This document shows, in pieces, positions 10,745 to 21,572 of a stretch of DNA of 64,000 bases. A model generated the notes under the pieces. The model made no database searches. It was not told the DNA's origin and was given only the letters and a program-made list of their open reading frames with translations. The DNA is from Acanthosepion pharaonis (taxonomy: Eukaryota > Mollusca > Cephalopoda > Sepiida > Sepiidae). The stretch spans positions 1,065,001 through 1,129,000 of the forward strand of contig CAHIKZ030005198.1 in assembly GCA_903632075.3 (NCBI GenBank). The letters run 5' to 3'. A program made the position numbers and the translations under genes. Numbering within the stretch: position 1 is the stretch's first letter; each line of letters opens with the position of its first letter.

Positions 10745-10920
10745 AACATGATGTAGAGTCCAATAACCCATGAGAGTCATAAGAACACCACATGTACTGC
10801 AACCATAATGACAGTGGTATGTCTAGGGCAAGATAACATGACAGGCTTGTTTGCGAATTCAAAATTTTCATTTTCCAACAGGTAAGAGAGCCCAATCAGG
10901 TATGCTATTTAACCCATTAC
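10745..10920 (-). repeat. SINE-A variant fragment
   Basis: This is similar to 35245-35400 (shared order: GTCATA, CACATGTACTGCAA or CACAGGTACTGCAA, CCTATTTAACC-like core start). It represents a tail variant of SINE-A. Head missing. Confidence 0.45.
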
Positions 10921-11214
10921 AAACTAAGTCAATGGTCAGGATTTTGAATGCTGATTTTCACAGTAAGTATGAACTTGGAAAATTGACTTGAGATCATCTT
11001 ATTCCTGTCCTGTTATCATCATTTGACATGGTGTTGGGCTAAGCTAAAATAATAAATATTCATCCAAGGTATTCATAAGGTAAAATTAATGATATTCTTT
11101 AATTTTAAGCTTTGATTAATTGTATTGCTGAAACTTGAAGGCCAGCTCATAAGAACTAGCCATGCGTTTTGCATGAATGAGTCTACAATAACATATCTAT
11201 TGTTCAACAGAAAA
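10921..11214. other. No gene recognised
   Basis: Nothing identified. Confidence 0.4.
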
Positions 11215-11535
11215 CTGGAGTAGAGCGGTCATGCCCAAGGCAACCCAAAGAAACGGTACAAAGACAATCTCATGTCAAACCTGAAGTAGGCTTAACTCCA
11301 TCCCTGCAATCTCAAACAAACTTGCTAATCTATCCAAATGGCAGAATCCAAGAGAAATGGTACATTTAGCACTTCAAGGTAAGCCAAGAAAGACACAGGA
11401 AGGCATCCAGTTATATGCCAACAGTTGATACTCCTTGTCCCATAAGCACAGCTGTATGTACACATCTGACTTGAACTTCCAAAGACAAATGCATTGATTG
11501 TGCAACACATTCATTATCCTCAGACTTCAAAAGAC
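11215..11535 (+). mobile_element. LINE-D C-terminal relic
   Basis: Broken reading frames give a GNPKKRYKDNLMSNLK block followed by a region whose spacing resembles the C-terminus of non-LTR polymerase proteins. Cysteine pairs (CPISTAVC, CIDC) appear near 11440-11500. Several frameshifts and stops are present. This is recognised by family resemblance only, and the reverse transcriptase domain is absent. Confidence 0.5.
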
Positions 11536-11589
11536 TATCATGATAATGATTGCTCATTACAGATTTAAATATTGGCTCATATGTAAACA

Positions 11590-12150
11590 TTGATCTTTTT
11601 CATCTTGCCAGATATAGAAAAAAAAAAAATTGCTACAAGATAATCAATGGTAATGAAAAATGGATTTTTTTCTTTTTTTCTTTTTCTTTAACAAAAATTC
11701 AAAATGAAGAAAATCATAGATACAGGACACCAATGTCTCTGCTTAAATATAATGTTTAGGAGAAAAAGCTGATTTTTGGTATGATTGAAAAGAAATTTTT
11801 TTTATGTTCTAAATTGCTGAAACTAAAACAACCCAATACTGCACAATAATACTTTGAGCAAATGGCTAGATTGAATTATGCATCGGAAGACAAATAAAAT
11901 CTTTTTCTGTGCAAGGAAGTTGATTGACAATTTTGCTGCATGACGACACCTGTCCTGCTGTTGCAAATGTAATGCAGCAATCATAGAGCTGGGATGGGAA
12001 TTCATATTGCATGTGAAATATTTTTTTTCTCCAGATATGCCAGCTTCACCCTAACAATTGCTTTACTCCATGTAACACGCCTTGCCTGGTCATCAGTTCC
12101 AAGTTCAACTATTCAAAGAATCCATTGAATCAAAAACAGCAGTTTTTCTT
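11590..12150 (+). pseudogene. mariner transposase relic (M1)
   Basis: Fragments appear in mariner order across shifting frames. KIINGNEKWIFF (for the first catalytic motif TGDEKW, Asp now Asn) is at about 11630-11670. YFEQMARLNYASEDK is at about 11850-11890. LLHDDTCPAVANVMQQS (second catalytic motif HDNARPH) is at about 11935-11985. SPDMPASP (third motif) is at about 12031. An internal T-rich expansion breaks the first part. A sister relic lies at 33700-34190 on the same strand. It cannot encode a working enzyme. Confidence 0.75.
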
Positions 12151-12252
12151 GATGACTGAATATGCAATTTAGTTGGAAAATAGCAGATCACAGAAAACCA
12201 GTTAAAGTACAGATGACTAAATAATAATGCACTCTCAAGATTTATAGTTTCC

Positions 12253-12256
<4 letters not shown>

Positions 12257-12296
<40 letters not shown>

Positions 12297-12488
12297 TGAA
12301 CATTGAAGTCAAAACTCAGAGGTGACAGATGTTTTTCATGCTAGACACAATCATACGGTCACCTGACAATTGTGTCTAGCATGAAACAGCCTCTCACTTC
12401 TGAGTGTTAACTTCAATGTTCACTTTTATATTTACATACACTATCTCTGATATTGAGCACTTTATCCCATAAATATAGCACACCTTAA

Positions 12489-12555
<67 letters not shown>
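12257..12555. repeat. Hairpin H1 between two (TA)n tracts
   Basis: (TA)n runs at 12257-12293 and 12491-12555 bracket an inverted repeat at 12294-12426. Outer arms are AAGTGAACATTGAAGT and its complement at 12410-12425. The inner stem pairs ATGCTAGACACAAT with ATTGTGTCTAGCAT. The top strand carries CTGACAA at 12363 and GAAAC at 12383, a degenerate hammerhead-like spacing. No protein is present. Confidence 0.8.
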
Positions 12556-12559
<4 letters not shown>

Positions 12560-12919
12560 AAAAAAAAAATTTAATTCTCTAACTCATAGATAGCAGAGAA
12601 AGAGAGAAAGGTAATATTTAGTTTATGACAAACAGAATTATAAAAGGTTTACACCAGATCATAGAAAACACATGCATTTATAAATACCGAGAATATTTAA
12701 AATATTTAATTTTCAATTTTCCTCACAATTTAATTATTTTCATAAAAATAAAATTCCACATGCAAATTATTTAGATTTCAAAAAAATTTCTATTATCTAT
12801 AATTTGATACATTAATATTAAAATGTGTCAATTTGCAAAAAATCATTTAATTGTATACTATACATACATATATAGGATTGTGTAGAAATGAACAAACATT
12901 CATGCATACATATTACAAT
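12556..12919. other. AT-rich, nothing recognised
   Basis: No repeat or coding signature was recognised. Confidence 0.4.
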
Positions 12920-13190
12920 GTATGGATGGTGTAATGGATAGCAGGTCTGAATGAAAATAAAATCAGAGAGCCGAGTTCGAATTTCAGTTGTTTTTTGGGG
13001 TTTTTTTTAACATTTTCTTACATGCAAATATCCTTGGGAAAGGTCTGAACCCATTTCCCCTCAGTTGTGGGCTAAATAGTAGGACTTTTATCTGGAAAAA
13101 TCATTTTTATTCTTAAAAAAAAAAAAAATCTTACAACCCAAAATATATCAGTTTCAAATGATCCACAAAGGGTTGACAAGACGTAAAAAA
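12920..13190 (+). repeat. SINE-A copy
   Basis: The tRNA-like head has GGTGTAATGGATAGCAGG (A-box) and GAGTTCGAATTTC (B-box) near 12976. The core has CCTTGGGAAAGG and GTGGGCTAAATAGTA. The tail includes an A-rich run, ending near an AAGGGTTGACAAG block. The 5S head is absent. Confidence 0.7.
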
Positions 13191-13213
13191 AATATATCAA
13201 TCAATATAGAAGG

Positions 13214-14300
13214 GGGTGCTGAAAAGTTTTGGGCATGACAAAGAAGCCCGAAATAAATAATCTGGTGTTGCAAGGTGAATCAGACTGAAAAAAAATTTCA
13301 CAACCCACTGTGTGTGTGCATGCATATAATATTTTCCGTATCCAACATGTTTATTGTGTAATAACCGTTATTTTTAAAAGCATTTTCATTTGAATTAGAA
13401 ATTCATTTTTTTCCCCTTGATTCAAATCATTATTTGAACAAGGCAAACTGTCAAATGTGTCTAAATAGAGATTTTGTCAAACAGAGCAGAACAAACCGAG
13501 AACCCTTTTCTTGGCAATAGATATCTTACATAATCTATCAACAGCTAATAGCAGAAAGAGATTAAATCTAAAAATCCATTTGATTCCATCAACTCCTTCC
13601 CTTCCACCCTCTTTTTCCATTACTGAGAAGACTAACAGAGGAGGAGAGTAAGCAGAGGAAAAAGGGCTGAATCCTCCCCCTATTGTGAGTTTATTCCATC
13701 ACCGATTAAATTCCTTTCTTTCTCCTTTCAAGCTCCATTTCCCTGCTTGCTTTTGCTTCCCCATCCTTTTTTTTTTTTTTACTTTTTGAGCTCTCTCTAT
13801 TACAACACAAGATTGATTCCTTTCTATAAAAGTTCAGTTTATGCACAGTTGCTGACTTCAAAATCAATGTCAAATTGACCAGATAGATTCAACCTAAATA
13901 ACAACAACAACAGCAGGGAAAAGAGGGAATAAATATTGCAGCAGTCGGAGGAGGAATGATGATAAGAGAATTCAGCATGAGAGCAATCAAAACGTTGGTT
14001 GTTGCCCTCAGTCAAATCCTATAGAGGAATGGTAACAGTCAAAAGAATGCATACAGCCAATGAAAGTGAACGCAGCAGACTGTGAAGATTAGAGAAAAAC
14101 AGTTTCATACCAAAATGCATTGACAATTGACCTAAAAATATCAAAGTATGTAGCAAGGAAGCAAGACTGAAGTGCCACTGAAAAGTTAATAGCTCTCCCC
14201 GCCAACAAAATCAAATAAAGAAATAAAATAAAAATTGATGTTTAGTCATTTGGTCAGGTTTTGGGAAAAGGATGAAGCCAAGAACTTTTCAGTTCACCTT
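13214..14300. mobile_element. Possible non-autonomous mariner-like element
   Basis: GGTGCTGAAAAGTTTTGGGC at 13216-13235 and the reverse complement of a similar word (CTGAAAAGTTCTTGGC) at about 14278-14293 form candidate inverted termini 1.1 kb apart. The interior has no transposase signature and is less AT-rich than the surroundings around 13590-13700. It may be a deletion derivative, or the match may be chance. Confidence 0.3.
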
Positions 14301-14339
14301 TGTGCGTGTGCCCCCCCCCACATACAGAGTAAAGAGCAT

Positions 14340-14978
14340 CAATAAGATTGTAGCCTGACAGTTGAACTTTTACGAATCTATCTTACATATTTATAAGTCT
14401 ACCATTCGTCCATACTTTGAATATTATGTTGCTGCCACACATGGTTTGGTGCTCTCGCTATATATTTAGAGATGCTTTATAAAATCCAAAGAAGAATCAG
14501 CAATATTATTGGTCCTGACCTGACATCTCAGCTTCAGTCACTTTTCTACCACTGTAAAGCTGCTTCCCTTTGCCTTTTCTATAAATACTTTCATGGTAAT
14601 TGTTTGAATGACCTATTTCCTATGGTACCTAGGCCTTATGAATTTAAGAGCAGTAATAAATTGGCAACAAGGTCTAATCAATTTACAGTTAAATTTGCTA
14701 GATGCAACCGTAAGTTCTATGCTATCAATTTCTTTTTCAAACTTCTTGCTTGGAAAATTTTATGGCTCTATGCTTTTCAGCCAACTTTGACCTTCAAAAA
14801 TTAAATGCAATATTAATCATTATTTACTGTCTTCTTGATTCCTCTTCTTTTATTGTTCTTGTTCAATATTAATGTTTCTATTTTTCTTATTCTTTCACAC
14901 TCAGTCACCCCATTGTGTTTTGGTGGCTTTACTGCATTGCTTGGAATGAAATGATAAAAGAAAAAAAAAGAAGTTTGC
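14340..14978 (+). mobile_element. LINE-A 3' end with C-terminal protein relic
   Basis: An open stretch (14472-14804) encodes the family C-terminal block: IIGPDLTSQLQSL, AASLCLFYKYFHGNC, NKLATRSNQFTVKFARCNRKFYA. An upstream remnant (an RPYFEY-like block in another frame) lies at about 14400. The 3' UTR ends with GGTGGCTTTACTGCATTGCT followed by an A-rich run at 14955-14970. It sits tail-to-tail with the minus-strand copy at 14980. Confidence 0.8.
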
Positions 14979-14979
14979 T

Positions 14980-15190
14980 GTAATCATTTCACCCCAAACA
15001 AGGCAATAACGCCACTAAGACACAAGGGGTATTTTAAGTGTTAGAGAGTATGAGAAAAAATGTAATGCTATTAAGGAGAGAGAACAATAAAAGAACACAA
15101 ATTAAGACAGAACATTTTTGAAGAACAAAACTGACTTGGAAGTAAGAAGCTCAAAGAGAGTTCCATAAGTCAGAATTGTACATAGAATTT
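14980..15190 (-). repeat. LINE-A 3' UTR, tail-to-tail with the preceding copy
   Basis: The start (plus strand) holds the inverted family terminus CAAGGCAATAACGCCACTAA. It then runs through the reversed 3' UTR to about 15190. With 14760-14978 it forms an inverted pair with ~200-bp arms and almost no spacer. Confidence 0.7.
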
Positions 15191-15191
15191 G

Positions 15192-15600
15192 TTTTGCAAA
15201 TTAAATGCGTTTTCATCATCAGGCAACAAAATTATTGATGTACCTACATATTCATTGTAATTTAATTTCACTGACAAGGAAGATGATTATGTTAAAAAAA
15301 AAAAAAAACAATTGTTAGATTAACGCTTTTTCATCATTGTGCTACATACTTATTGATGTACCTACATATTAATAGCCAAATTAAGTGCATTGACAAAGTA
15401 GAAGATTTTGTTGAAAAAACATTTGTTGTATAAAATAAATACTTTTTCATCATCAGGTTACAAACCCATTGATGTATATACATATTCATTACCAAATTAA
15501 GTGCATCGACAAGGACAGAGATTATGTTGAAAAAAATATTTGTTGCATAAAATAAATGCTTTCTCATCATCAGGCTACAGATTTATTGATGTGCTCATGT
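15192..15600. repeat. 117-bp tandem repeat, ~3.4 copies
   Basis: The anchor word TCATCAT recurs at about 15213, 15331, 15448 and 15564. Each copy also holds a TTGATGTA..ACATATT block and an A-rich run. An apparent 78-codon open frame on the minus strand simply follows the repeat period. Confidence 0.85.
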
Positions 15601-16107
15601 GTATAATAAGATTCTGGCAAAGGAGAGTAAAAAGCTTTTGAAGTGTATATTGCTTGAATGTTGTCTTAATGGAGTGTTAAAAAAGAAAAAAAAAACAGCA
15701 TCTGTTGGACTTTGCTAAATATGTTTTTTGACTTGAAACAATGCCAAATATTTCAGAGAAAAATTCTTTGTTGTATCCATCCAGATATTCATTACTTCTG
15801 ATCTCTCGACAAAAGAAAGTTTTATCTTACATGATGAGCACAAAACTAGACACATACCTTTGTTAGCAAAATATATTTCTTACTTGGTTACTGTAGGACA
15901 ATGAAAACCATTTCTGTTTACAAAATAATAAAGCTTCTAAAACAGTTACTTGATCACTCTGCTTTATCATTACTAATTTCTTTAGCTTTATTTGTTAAAT
16001 GCCTACAAATCAAGTTGTGTTTTTTTTCTCTTTTTTTAATTGCCATCCAAATCAAGAAACAGTTTACATCAATACTCTCCATTTCTTTTTTTTCTTTTCT
16101 CTAAACA
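15601..16107. other. No gene recognised
   Basis: AT-rich with poly-T runs near 16019-16040 and 16086-16100. Short open frames here are low complexity. Confidence 0.4.
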
Positions 16108-16795
16108 AGATTGATTCATTTACTATGGCTTATCAAACCTTTGCAGGTTATTTAAAGCCAGAAAATATTGTTAGATTGTAAGAATTTTTCTTTTTGGAGT
16201 AGATAATGGTTCAGTGATATAAGTCTTATTAATTAACCCATAGCTGGAGAAGAAGAGGTGAGCTAATAACTAATCAGAATTTGATAAACAAATATGAAAC
16301 TATAATGTGGATATAAAATGGGGTATCAATTCTATATTACAAATAACATAAAATGACCCCTCATTTTGTGGCCACACTAATTTCTATACATTTATATTCC
16401 AGTGAATGTAAATAAATCTAAAATACATGCCTGTGTAGCTAATCAGTATTGATTGATTCATTTTCTATGGTGTATCAATACTTTGCAGGTTATTTTTTTT
16501 TTTTTTGAGATAATAATGATTTTAGTGGTACAAGTCATAGCTGGGGACGGGGGGGTGGAGAAGAGATGGATTCATACCCTTCCCAAGTATATTTGTGTGT
16601 AAGTGAATATAATGAACCTAATGGGGATTGAAACTCAGCTTTCTGATTAAAAATTCTGAGCCATTATCCATTACACCAGCTGCATATCCAAACTTACAGC
16701 ATCTGGTATTCTTAAGTGGTCACCCTTCTAGGTACTGACCAGGCTCGATGTTGCTTAACTTTGGTGATTGTACAGAATCAGTGTTTCAAGGTAGT
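16108..16795 (-). repeat. Long composite SINE (5S-tRNA-core-tail-core-tail)
   Basis: On the minus strand, a 5'-truncated 5S-like head (about 16795-16690) is followed by a tRNA-like head, core and tail (to about 16440). A ~180-bp linker (16258-16440) and then a second partial core and tail (16257-16108) follow. The same order occurs on the plus strand at 50424-51118, including the linker, so this is a subfamily and not two random hits. The tail word is CCTGCAAAG..TTGATA in both units. Confidence 0.75.
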
Positions 16796-16796
16796 T

Positions 16797-17175
16797 GGTT
16801 GGATGAGCACTTCGATATGGTACCTAGACTTTTTGAATTTAAGCGCAGCACCAGACTGGTATCGAGATCTCATCAATTCACAGTTAAGCTGGCTAGATGT
16901 AGCCTTAAGTTCTATGCTATTAGTTTCTTTTCTCGCATTTCTCACTTGTGGAACTCCCTTCCAGATTCTATGCTTTCCTGCCAACTTTAATTTGCAAAAA
17001 TTTAAATGTAATGTCAATTGTTATCTACTGTCCTCCTGATTACTCTTTTCTCTTCCTGCTCATTATTAATGTTTCTGTTTTCTTATTCTTTTACACCCAG
17101 TCACCACTGGTGTCTTGGTGGCTTTACTGCCTTACATGGAGTGAAATCAATTGAAAAAAAAAATAAAAAAAATAA
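16797..17175 (+). mobile_element. LINE-A 3' end with C-terminal protein relic
   Basis: This is the best preserved C-terminal block of the family in the window: MVPRLFEFKRSTRLVSRSHQ, FTVKLARCSLKFYAISFF, SHLWNSLPDSML. Its frame is open from 16748 to 16990. The 3' UTR ends GTGGCTTTACTGCCTTACAT plus an A-rich tail at 17154-17180. It directly abuts the truncated 5S end of a SINE on the opposite strand. Confidence 0.8.
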
Positions 17176-17489
17176 AAAAATGTAATATCAATTGATACTG
17201 AACATATAAAATAGTAAAAACATTAATTTGTGTCTTTTCACACTGAATATCTTAACAGCAAAGTTAATGGATATCTTAAAACCATTAATATCTTTTTTGC
17301 TCAATATGCCTTCAGCCCAGATAATGCATATATTTTCCTTAATCCACTTTTATTCTGTTTTATTGAAGTAATGAAATAATGTTTTCAATATAAGAAAATA
17401 TAAATGGAGTTTCAGACAGTAAGTCACAGAAATCCAAAGCTGCATTGAAATTCCAAAAGGTAAGCAATGTATTAAGAAACAGAAAAAAC
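17176..17489. other. No gene recognised
   Basis: Nothing identified. Confidence 0.4.
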
Positions 17490-17962
17490 TTGTTCGAAAC
17501 AAAGAAAAGATTATTGAACTGTTATGTAATATTGGTCTTCCTCTCTGGCTGTGAATGCTTACAATGTCATCACAGATGAAGAAACTTGACACAACAGAAA
17601 TGTGGCTCTATAGAATGAAGCTGAGAATCCTATGAAATGAAAATGTGAGTGACAACAAAGTTAAAAAAAAAATTAAAAAAAATAATAGAATCAAGAAGGA
17701 CATTTATACTTAGAAAGAGAAAGAGACAATTGAAAATTTCTAGGGTACATAAAGAAAGAGGGCTTGGAAAATTTGACACTCACAGGATATATTGAAGGCA
17801 AGACAAACAGGAAAGCAGCAAATAATGTACATAATGAGCCTGTGTAAATGGTTGGCAGAACAGGGATTAAGAGAAGACAAAAGAGCTACAAAGGAGAGGA
17901 AGCAGTGGAGAGCCATGATTACCACAAATCCTGAAAGGACATAACACATAAAAGAAGATGTT
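17490..17962 (+). mobile_element. LINE-B C-terminal relic (copy 1)
   Basis: The end of an endonuclease-reverse-transcriptase type non-LTR element. Codon remnants match an order of LLYGSEC-like, TEMWFYRRMLRI-like, KRTLILRIRKRQLKF-like and LWRAMI blocks seen more clearly at 21107-21572 and 36776-37478. Frames shift repeatedly. The 3' end reads GTGGAGAGCCATGATTACC then CCTGAAAGGACATAACAC, which resembles the SINE-A tail. Confidence 0.65.
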
Positions 17963-18313
17963 TCCAAATAAGTGATTTTTTAATCAGACATTATTTCCTA
18001 TTACTATAAACATATTTAGTGGGTTCATCATATGTTTGAGTAGACATATGCTTTTCTTTTGTTTTTTAAATATTTTAATTAATATCTATCAGCCTAGATA
18101 TCAAAAGTCTTCATAAAGTCTAATAAAGAAAATGTACCTCCCGACAGGAAACAAAACAGTTTTCTCTTTTTCAATTCTCTGCTTTCAGGAACTACAATTT
18201 CATTGTTGAGGTTTTCAATCACTAGGCTGGTAGACATTAATTTCACTTTTTAAAAAACAGGGATATCTCCTCAAACGTGTCTACCTACTAAACATATTTC
18301 CAAATATATATTT

Positions 18314-18363
<50 letters not shown>

Positions 18364-18639
18364 ATTAAATTTCGACCAGTACAAGGCTCGAAAGGCTTTC
18401 TTAAAGTAGATGGTTAGTGAATGAGGGGTGTGATTTGAATGCAAGAGGTAGTGGAAGGAAGTGAGGATAAGGAGGAAAGATAATGTTTGACACTTGACTT
18501 AAGGTTAACATTATAATGCTTAGGGAAGAATCTATGAAGGAATCCATTTCACTGAACACAAAATAGCAATTTTTTTCAGAAAAAGCTGTCAATGGAATTT
18601 TCTCTTCACACCTGGAATATGGAAGAATAAGGGTCATTT
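17963..18639. repeat. (TA)n microsatellite within unrecognised sequence
   Basis: (TA)n at 18304-18361. The rest of this interval has no recognised gene or repeat. Confidence 0.6.
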
Positions 18640-18830
18640 GGCTTTGTGGACACAGGATGGGGAATGCTAGCTGTAAAAGTTTATGGTGGAACTAGCTAAA
18701 GGAGTTCATCTGAACATTTGCCACGGAAATAGGATAGTGATTGGTTTGTGGTATTGACTCTGTAGAAAAGAGGCTGTAGAATGGAGAATAAGTCATCCCT
18801 TACAATACTGTATAAACAATTTTGGACTCA
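18640..18830 (-). repeat. Diverged LINE-A fragment
   Basis: The order resembles the minus-strand copy at 8100-8260 (GAGTTCATCTGAACATTTGC against GAGCTCATCTGAACAATTAC). The remainder is weakly similar, so the call is tentative. Confidence 0.4.
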
Positions 18831-18869
18831 AGGCTGGAAAGTGAAAATTGAGCTGCTTCTGCACAGATA

Positions 18870-19045
18870 TGGCAGCTCAGGAGGAGAAATCAGAGAGCTG
18901 AGTTCAAATTCCAGTCAGGTTTGTTACATTCACAAATAATCTTAGCAAAGATATGAATGCATTTCCTCCTCCCAGCTATGGGTTAAATAGTAAGACGTGT
19001 ATCAGGAAAGATTATTGTTATTCTCCAAATAATGTTAGACTTGGC
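18870..19045 (+). repeat. SINE-A copy
   Basis: The B-box-like GAGTTCAAATTCC lies near 18899 after AATCAGAGAGCTGAG. The core has CCCAGCTATGGGTTAAATAG and the tail starts AAGACGTGTATCAGG. The A-box region is degenerate. Confidence 0.65.
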
Positions 19046-19954
19046 AAACACTGCAAATTTGATATTTAGATGTTTGTTTCATTTAGTTTAAATTAGATTA
19101 ATTTGATAAAATGATATTAACATGCAAAGAGGATTTTTTTTCTTTTCATATAAGAGTTTAAATACAAATTCAAGTAACATTTGTGTTAAATCCTATTTTG
19201 TTGAGAGATTATTGATAAGATAGTCTTGAGCTAAGATCAATGTACAGCATTTATTCTTTTTACAATTAAAAATAAGAGAATGATAAGAATGAGAAACTGA
19301 AAATACAAGATGAAAACAAATAAAGCCGCAGCTTAAATCAGCAAAGATATGATCTTCATTGAAATTTACACTTTTCAAGTTATCTTTGTACACAGATGCA
19401 AATTAATAATACAAATTTGTGTTTGTTTTTTTTTCTGCATACTGAGCAATCTTATTCATGAGTTTACGTTTCTTGCTACAGATTATGAGGAGAGTGCACT
19501 AAAATTAAAGTTATCTTGAGAAATGTCAATAAATGTAACCAAAATATATACTGCAATAAACCATTTGTAAGAAGCTCTCAGAAGAAAAAGCATCTTTCCA
19601 TTTTGATTATAAGTGTGAGTTTTCATGTTTCCAAATGAAATTCATAGCATCCATGTCACTTGCTAATCCCATCAATAACATGGATCAGGTTATACATCCT
19701 GAAACAATGGCAGTTGTGCATGAAAGCATTAGAATACAATCAGGTAGAGAACATTAAATCAATCTTTATGTTTTATGGAAAAGACATGGAGCCAATAATT
19801 GAAATCTGAAATCAGGTAGATTGAATACAATAACAAAAACATTGCTAAAAGAAGTTTTAACCCCCCACCCCAATATTAAGTTTACGCAAGATGCTATAAA
19901 ATATTGCTATGGTTGGAAAATGAGTCAAGGCTGATTTCTATTAGATTTTTTTTT
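19046..19954. other. No gene recognised
   Basis: About 0.9 kb of AT-rich DNA without recognised domains, tandem repeats or known repeat signatures. Confidence 0.45.
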
Positions 19955-20040
19955 TATCAATTCATCCCAAGCAAGGCAGTAATGCCACTAAGATACAATG
20001 GGATGCTGAGAATGAAAAGCACATAGAAAGTTACTTCAAA
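19955..20040 (-). repeat. LINE-A extreme 3' end
   Basis: Inverted family terminus: CAAGCAAGGCAGTAATGCCA, then CTAAGATACAATGGGATGCT. Only ~85 bp survive. Confidence 0.65.
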
Positions 20041-20044
20041 GTTA

Positions 20045-20046
<2 letters not shown>

Positions 20047-20090
<44 letters not shown>
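20047..20090. repeat. (TA)n(CA)n microsatellite
   Basis: Alternating TA then CA dinucleotides. Confidence 0.95.
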
Positions 20091-20304
20091 CTTTCTTTGA
20101 AACATCTTTCATTAACTATTACAGACAAGGAAGATTTAATTAAATTTTTTTTATTTAGTTTTTCAAGCATCCTTACATTTTTCTCCAAAGATTCCTGATG
20201 TTAACTAATATAAATATTAAGGGGGTGAGATTTAATTTATCAAAATGTCATAAAACTAAGTGGGGGATAACAGATGTAAAAAAAAAAAAAAAAAATAAAT
20301 AAAA

Positions 20305-20400
20305 AAAATAATTTAATTCATTTGTGAATAAGTTCTGAAAGTTTAATTAAAATCCAACAATTATTTGAGTTTTGCAAGAATTTCCAAGTGACAAACCTTT
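20305..20400. repeat. Unclassified repeat, pair with 44910-44990
   Basis: The words TTTGTGAATAAGTTCTGAAA and TTTTGCAAGAATTTCCAA recur in the same order at 44910-44990, both after a poly-A tract (20279-20297 here). Family unknown. Confidence 0.65.
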
Positions 20401-20412
20401 TGCTTGTATTAA

Positions 20413-20420
20413 TTATATAT

Positions 20421-20451
<31 letters not shown>

Positions 20452-20737
20452 ATGTGAAGATAGATGCTATTCTTCAGCTGTGCCTATTCGGTCAACTCTA
20501 TGCAAGTGTTTCTAAAAAACAATAAGCCCAGCCACTCTTTTCTACAAGAAGATCCTGAAATCTGATTGCTGCTATGCACACTGTACATTCAAGATAAGTT
20601 CTCTCAGAGAGCTGCAGCAGAGGTTGTTAACAAAATCATAAACATGATAACTGATATCAAAAGTCGACTTATGCCTTCTACTTTAACTTTGTGAGATTGA
20701 GAGAATAAGTCTTTCAAAGTCGAGATATATTTTTTCA

Positions 20738-20791
<54 letters not shown>
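20413..20791. repeat. Microsatellite-bounded unique segment
   Basis: (TA)(CA)(TA) run at 20413-20452 and (TA)n at 20739-20791. The 285 bp between them are less AT-rich and unclassified. Confidence 0.7.
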
Positions 20792-20794
<3 letters not shown>

Positions 20795-21106
20795 CACACT
20801 GACTTCGTTACACAAGAACATTTTTTTTGTTTTTTTTTTTCAAAATTAGCATGGATTGCAAAGTGTACAAAAGGTTAATTCTATAAATACTCTAAGTAAT
20901 GTTAGATATTATCTTACAGCTATCACGGTAACAGATGCAAATACTTTTATTTTTATCCTATACACTGTGTCTCACATTATTAAGTACTTTTAATTTTTTT
21001 TTTATAGGAAACTAATGAAGGGATATAAGCATGACTTTTAGAAGATATGCCTTTCTTATGCCATGCCAATAATTACCAAATATTTCAAGTTTCTTAAATT
21101 TCATTA
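20792..21106. other. No gene recognised
   Basis: Poly-T run near 20821-20840. Nothing else seen. Confidence 0.4.
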
Positions 21107-21572
21107 GAAACAAAGAAAAGACTACTGAACTGTTACATAGCAATATGGCAGTGAATTCTGGACAATCTCCTCACAGATGAAGAAACAACAAAAATGTGGT
21201 TCTACAGAATGTTGCCGAGAATATAGCAAAATTTTAGAGAAAATTAAAGCAAAAAGGACACTTATAATTAACATCAGAAAGAGAAAGAGACATTTGAAAA
21301 TTTCTACAGCACACAATGTGGAAAGAATGCTTGGACAATTTGACACTCACAGGACTGATTGGAGGCAAGAGGTATAAAGGAAAACAATGCATAACCTATG
21401 CAGCAAGCTTAAGTAAATGGATGGCAGACAAGGTTTAGGAGATATAACAAAAAGACAAAATTTATTAAGTGCTACAAAGGACAGGAAATTGTGGAGAGCT
21501 ATGTTCATGTATGCCATGAAGGGGCACTGCATAGAGAAAAAGACTGAAAACCCAAGAAACATCATAAATTAA
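21107..21572 (+). mobile_element. LINE-B C-terminal relic (copy 2)
   Basis: Across frames the C-terminal order can be followed: MWFYRMLPRI-like codons near 21195, then an open piece (21177-21377) giving KAKRTLIINIRKRKRHLKI. A GKQRIT..KWMADKV-like stretch and a LWRAM-like end follow near 21490. The 3' terminus has GTGGAGAGCTATG and a GGGGCACTGCATAG block. It aligns with 17490-17962 and 37010-37478 along its whole length. The reverse transcriptase core is absent. Confidence 0.7.

Noticed and set aside
10398..10780. Lysine-rich and phenylalanine-rich open frames on both strands
   Set aside because: They are products of the pure purine tract and have no other protein features.
13450..14220. Possible exon or UTR of a host gene
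   Set aside because: It is less AT-rich, but no frame, splice pattern or protein similarity could be supported.
15334..15570. 78-codon minus-strand frame
   Set aside because: It follows the 117-bp tandem repeat period, with internally repeated peptide; no other evidence.
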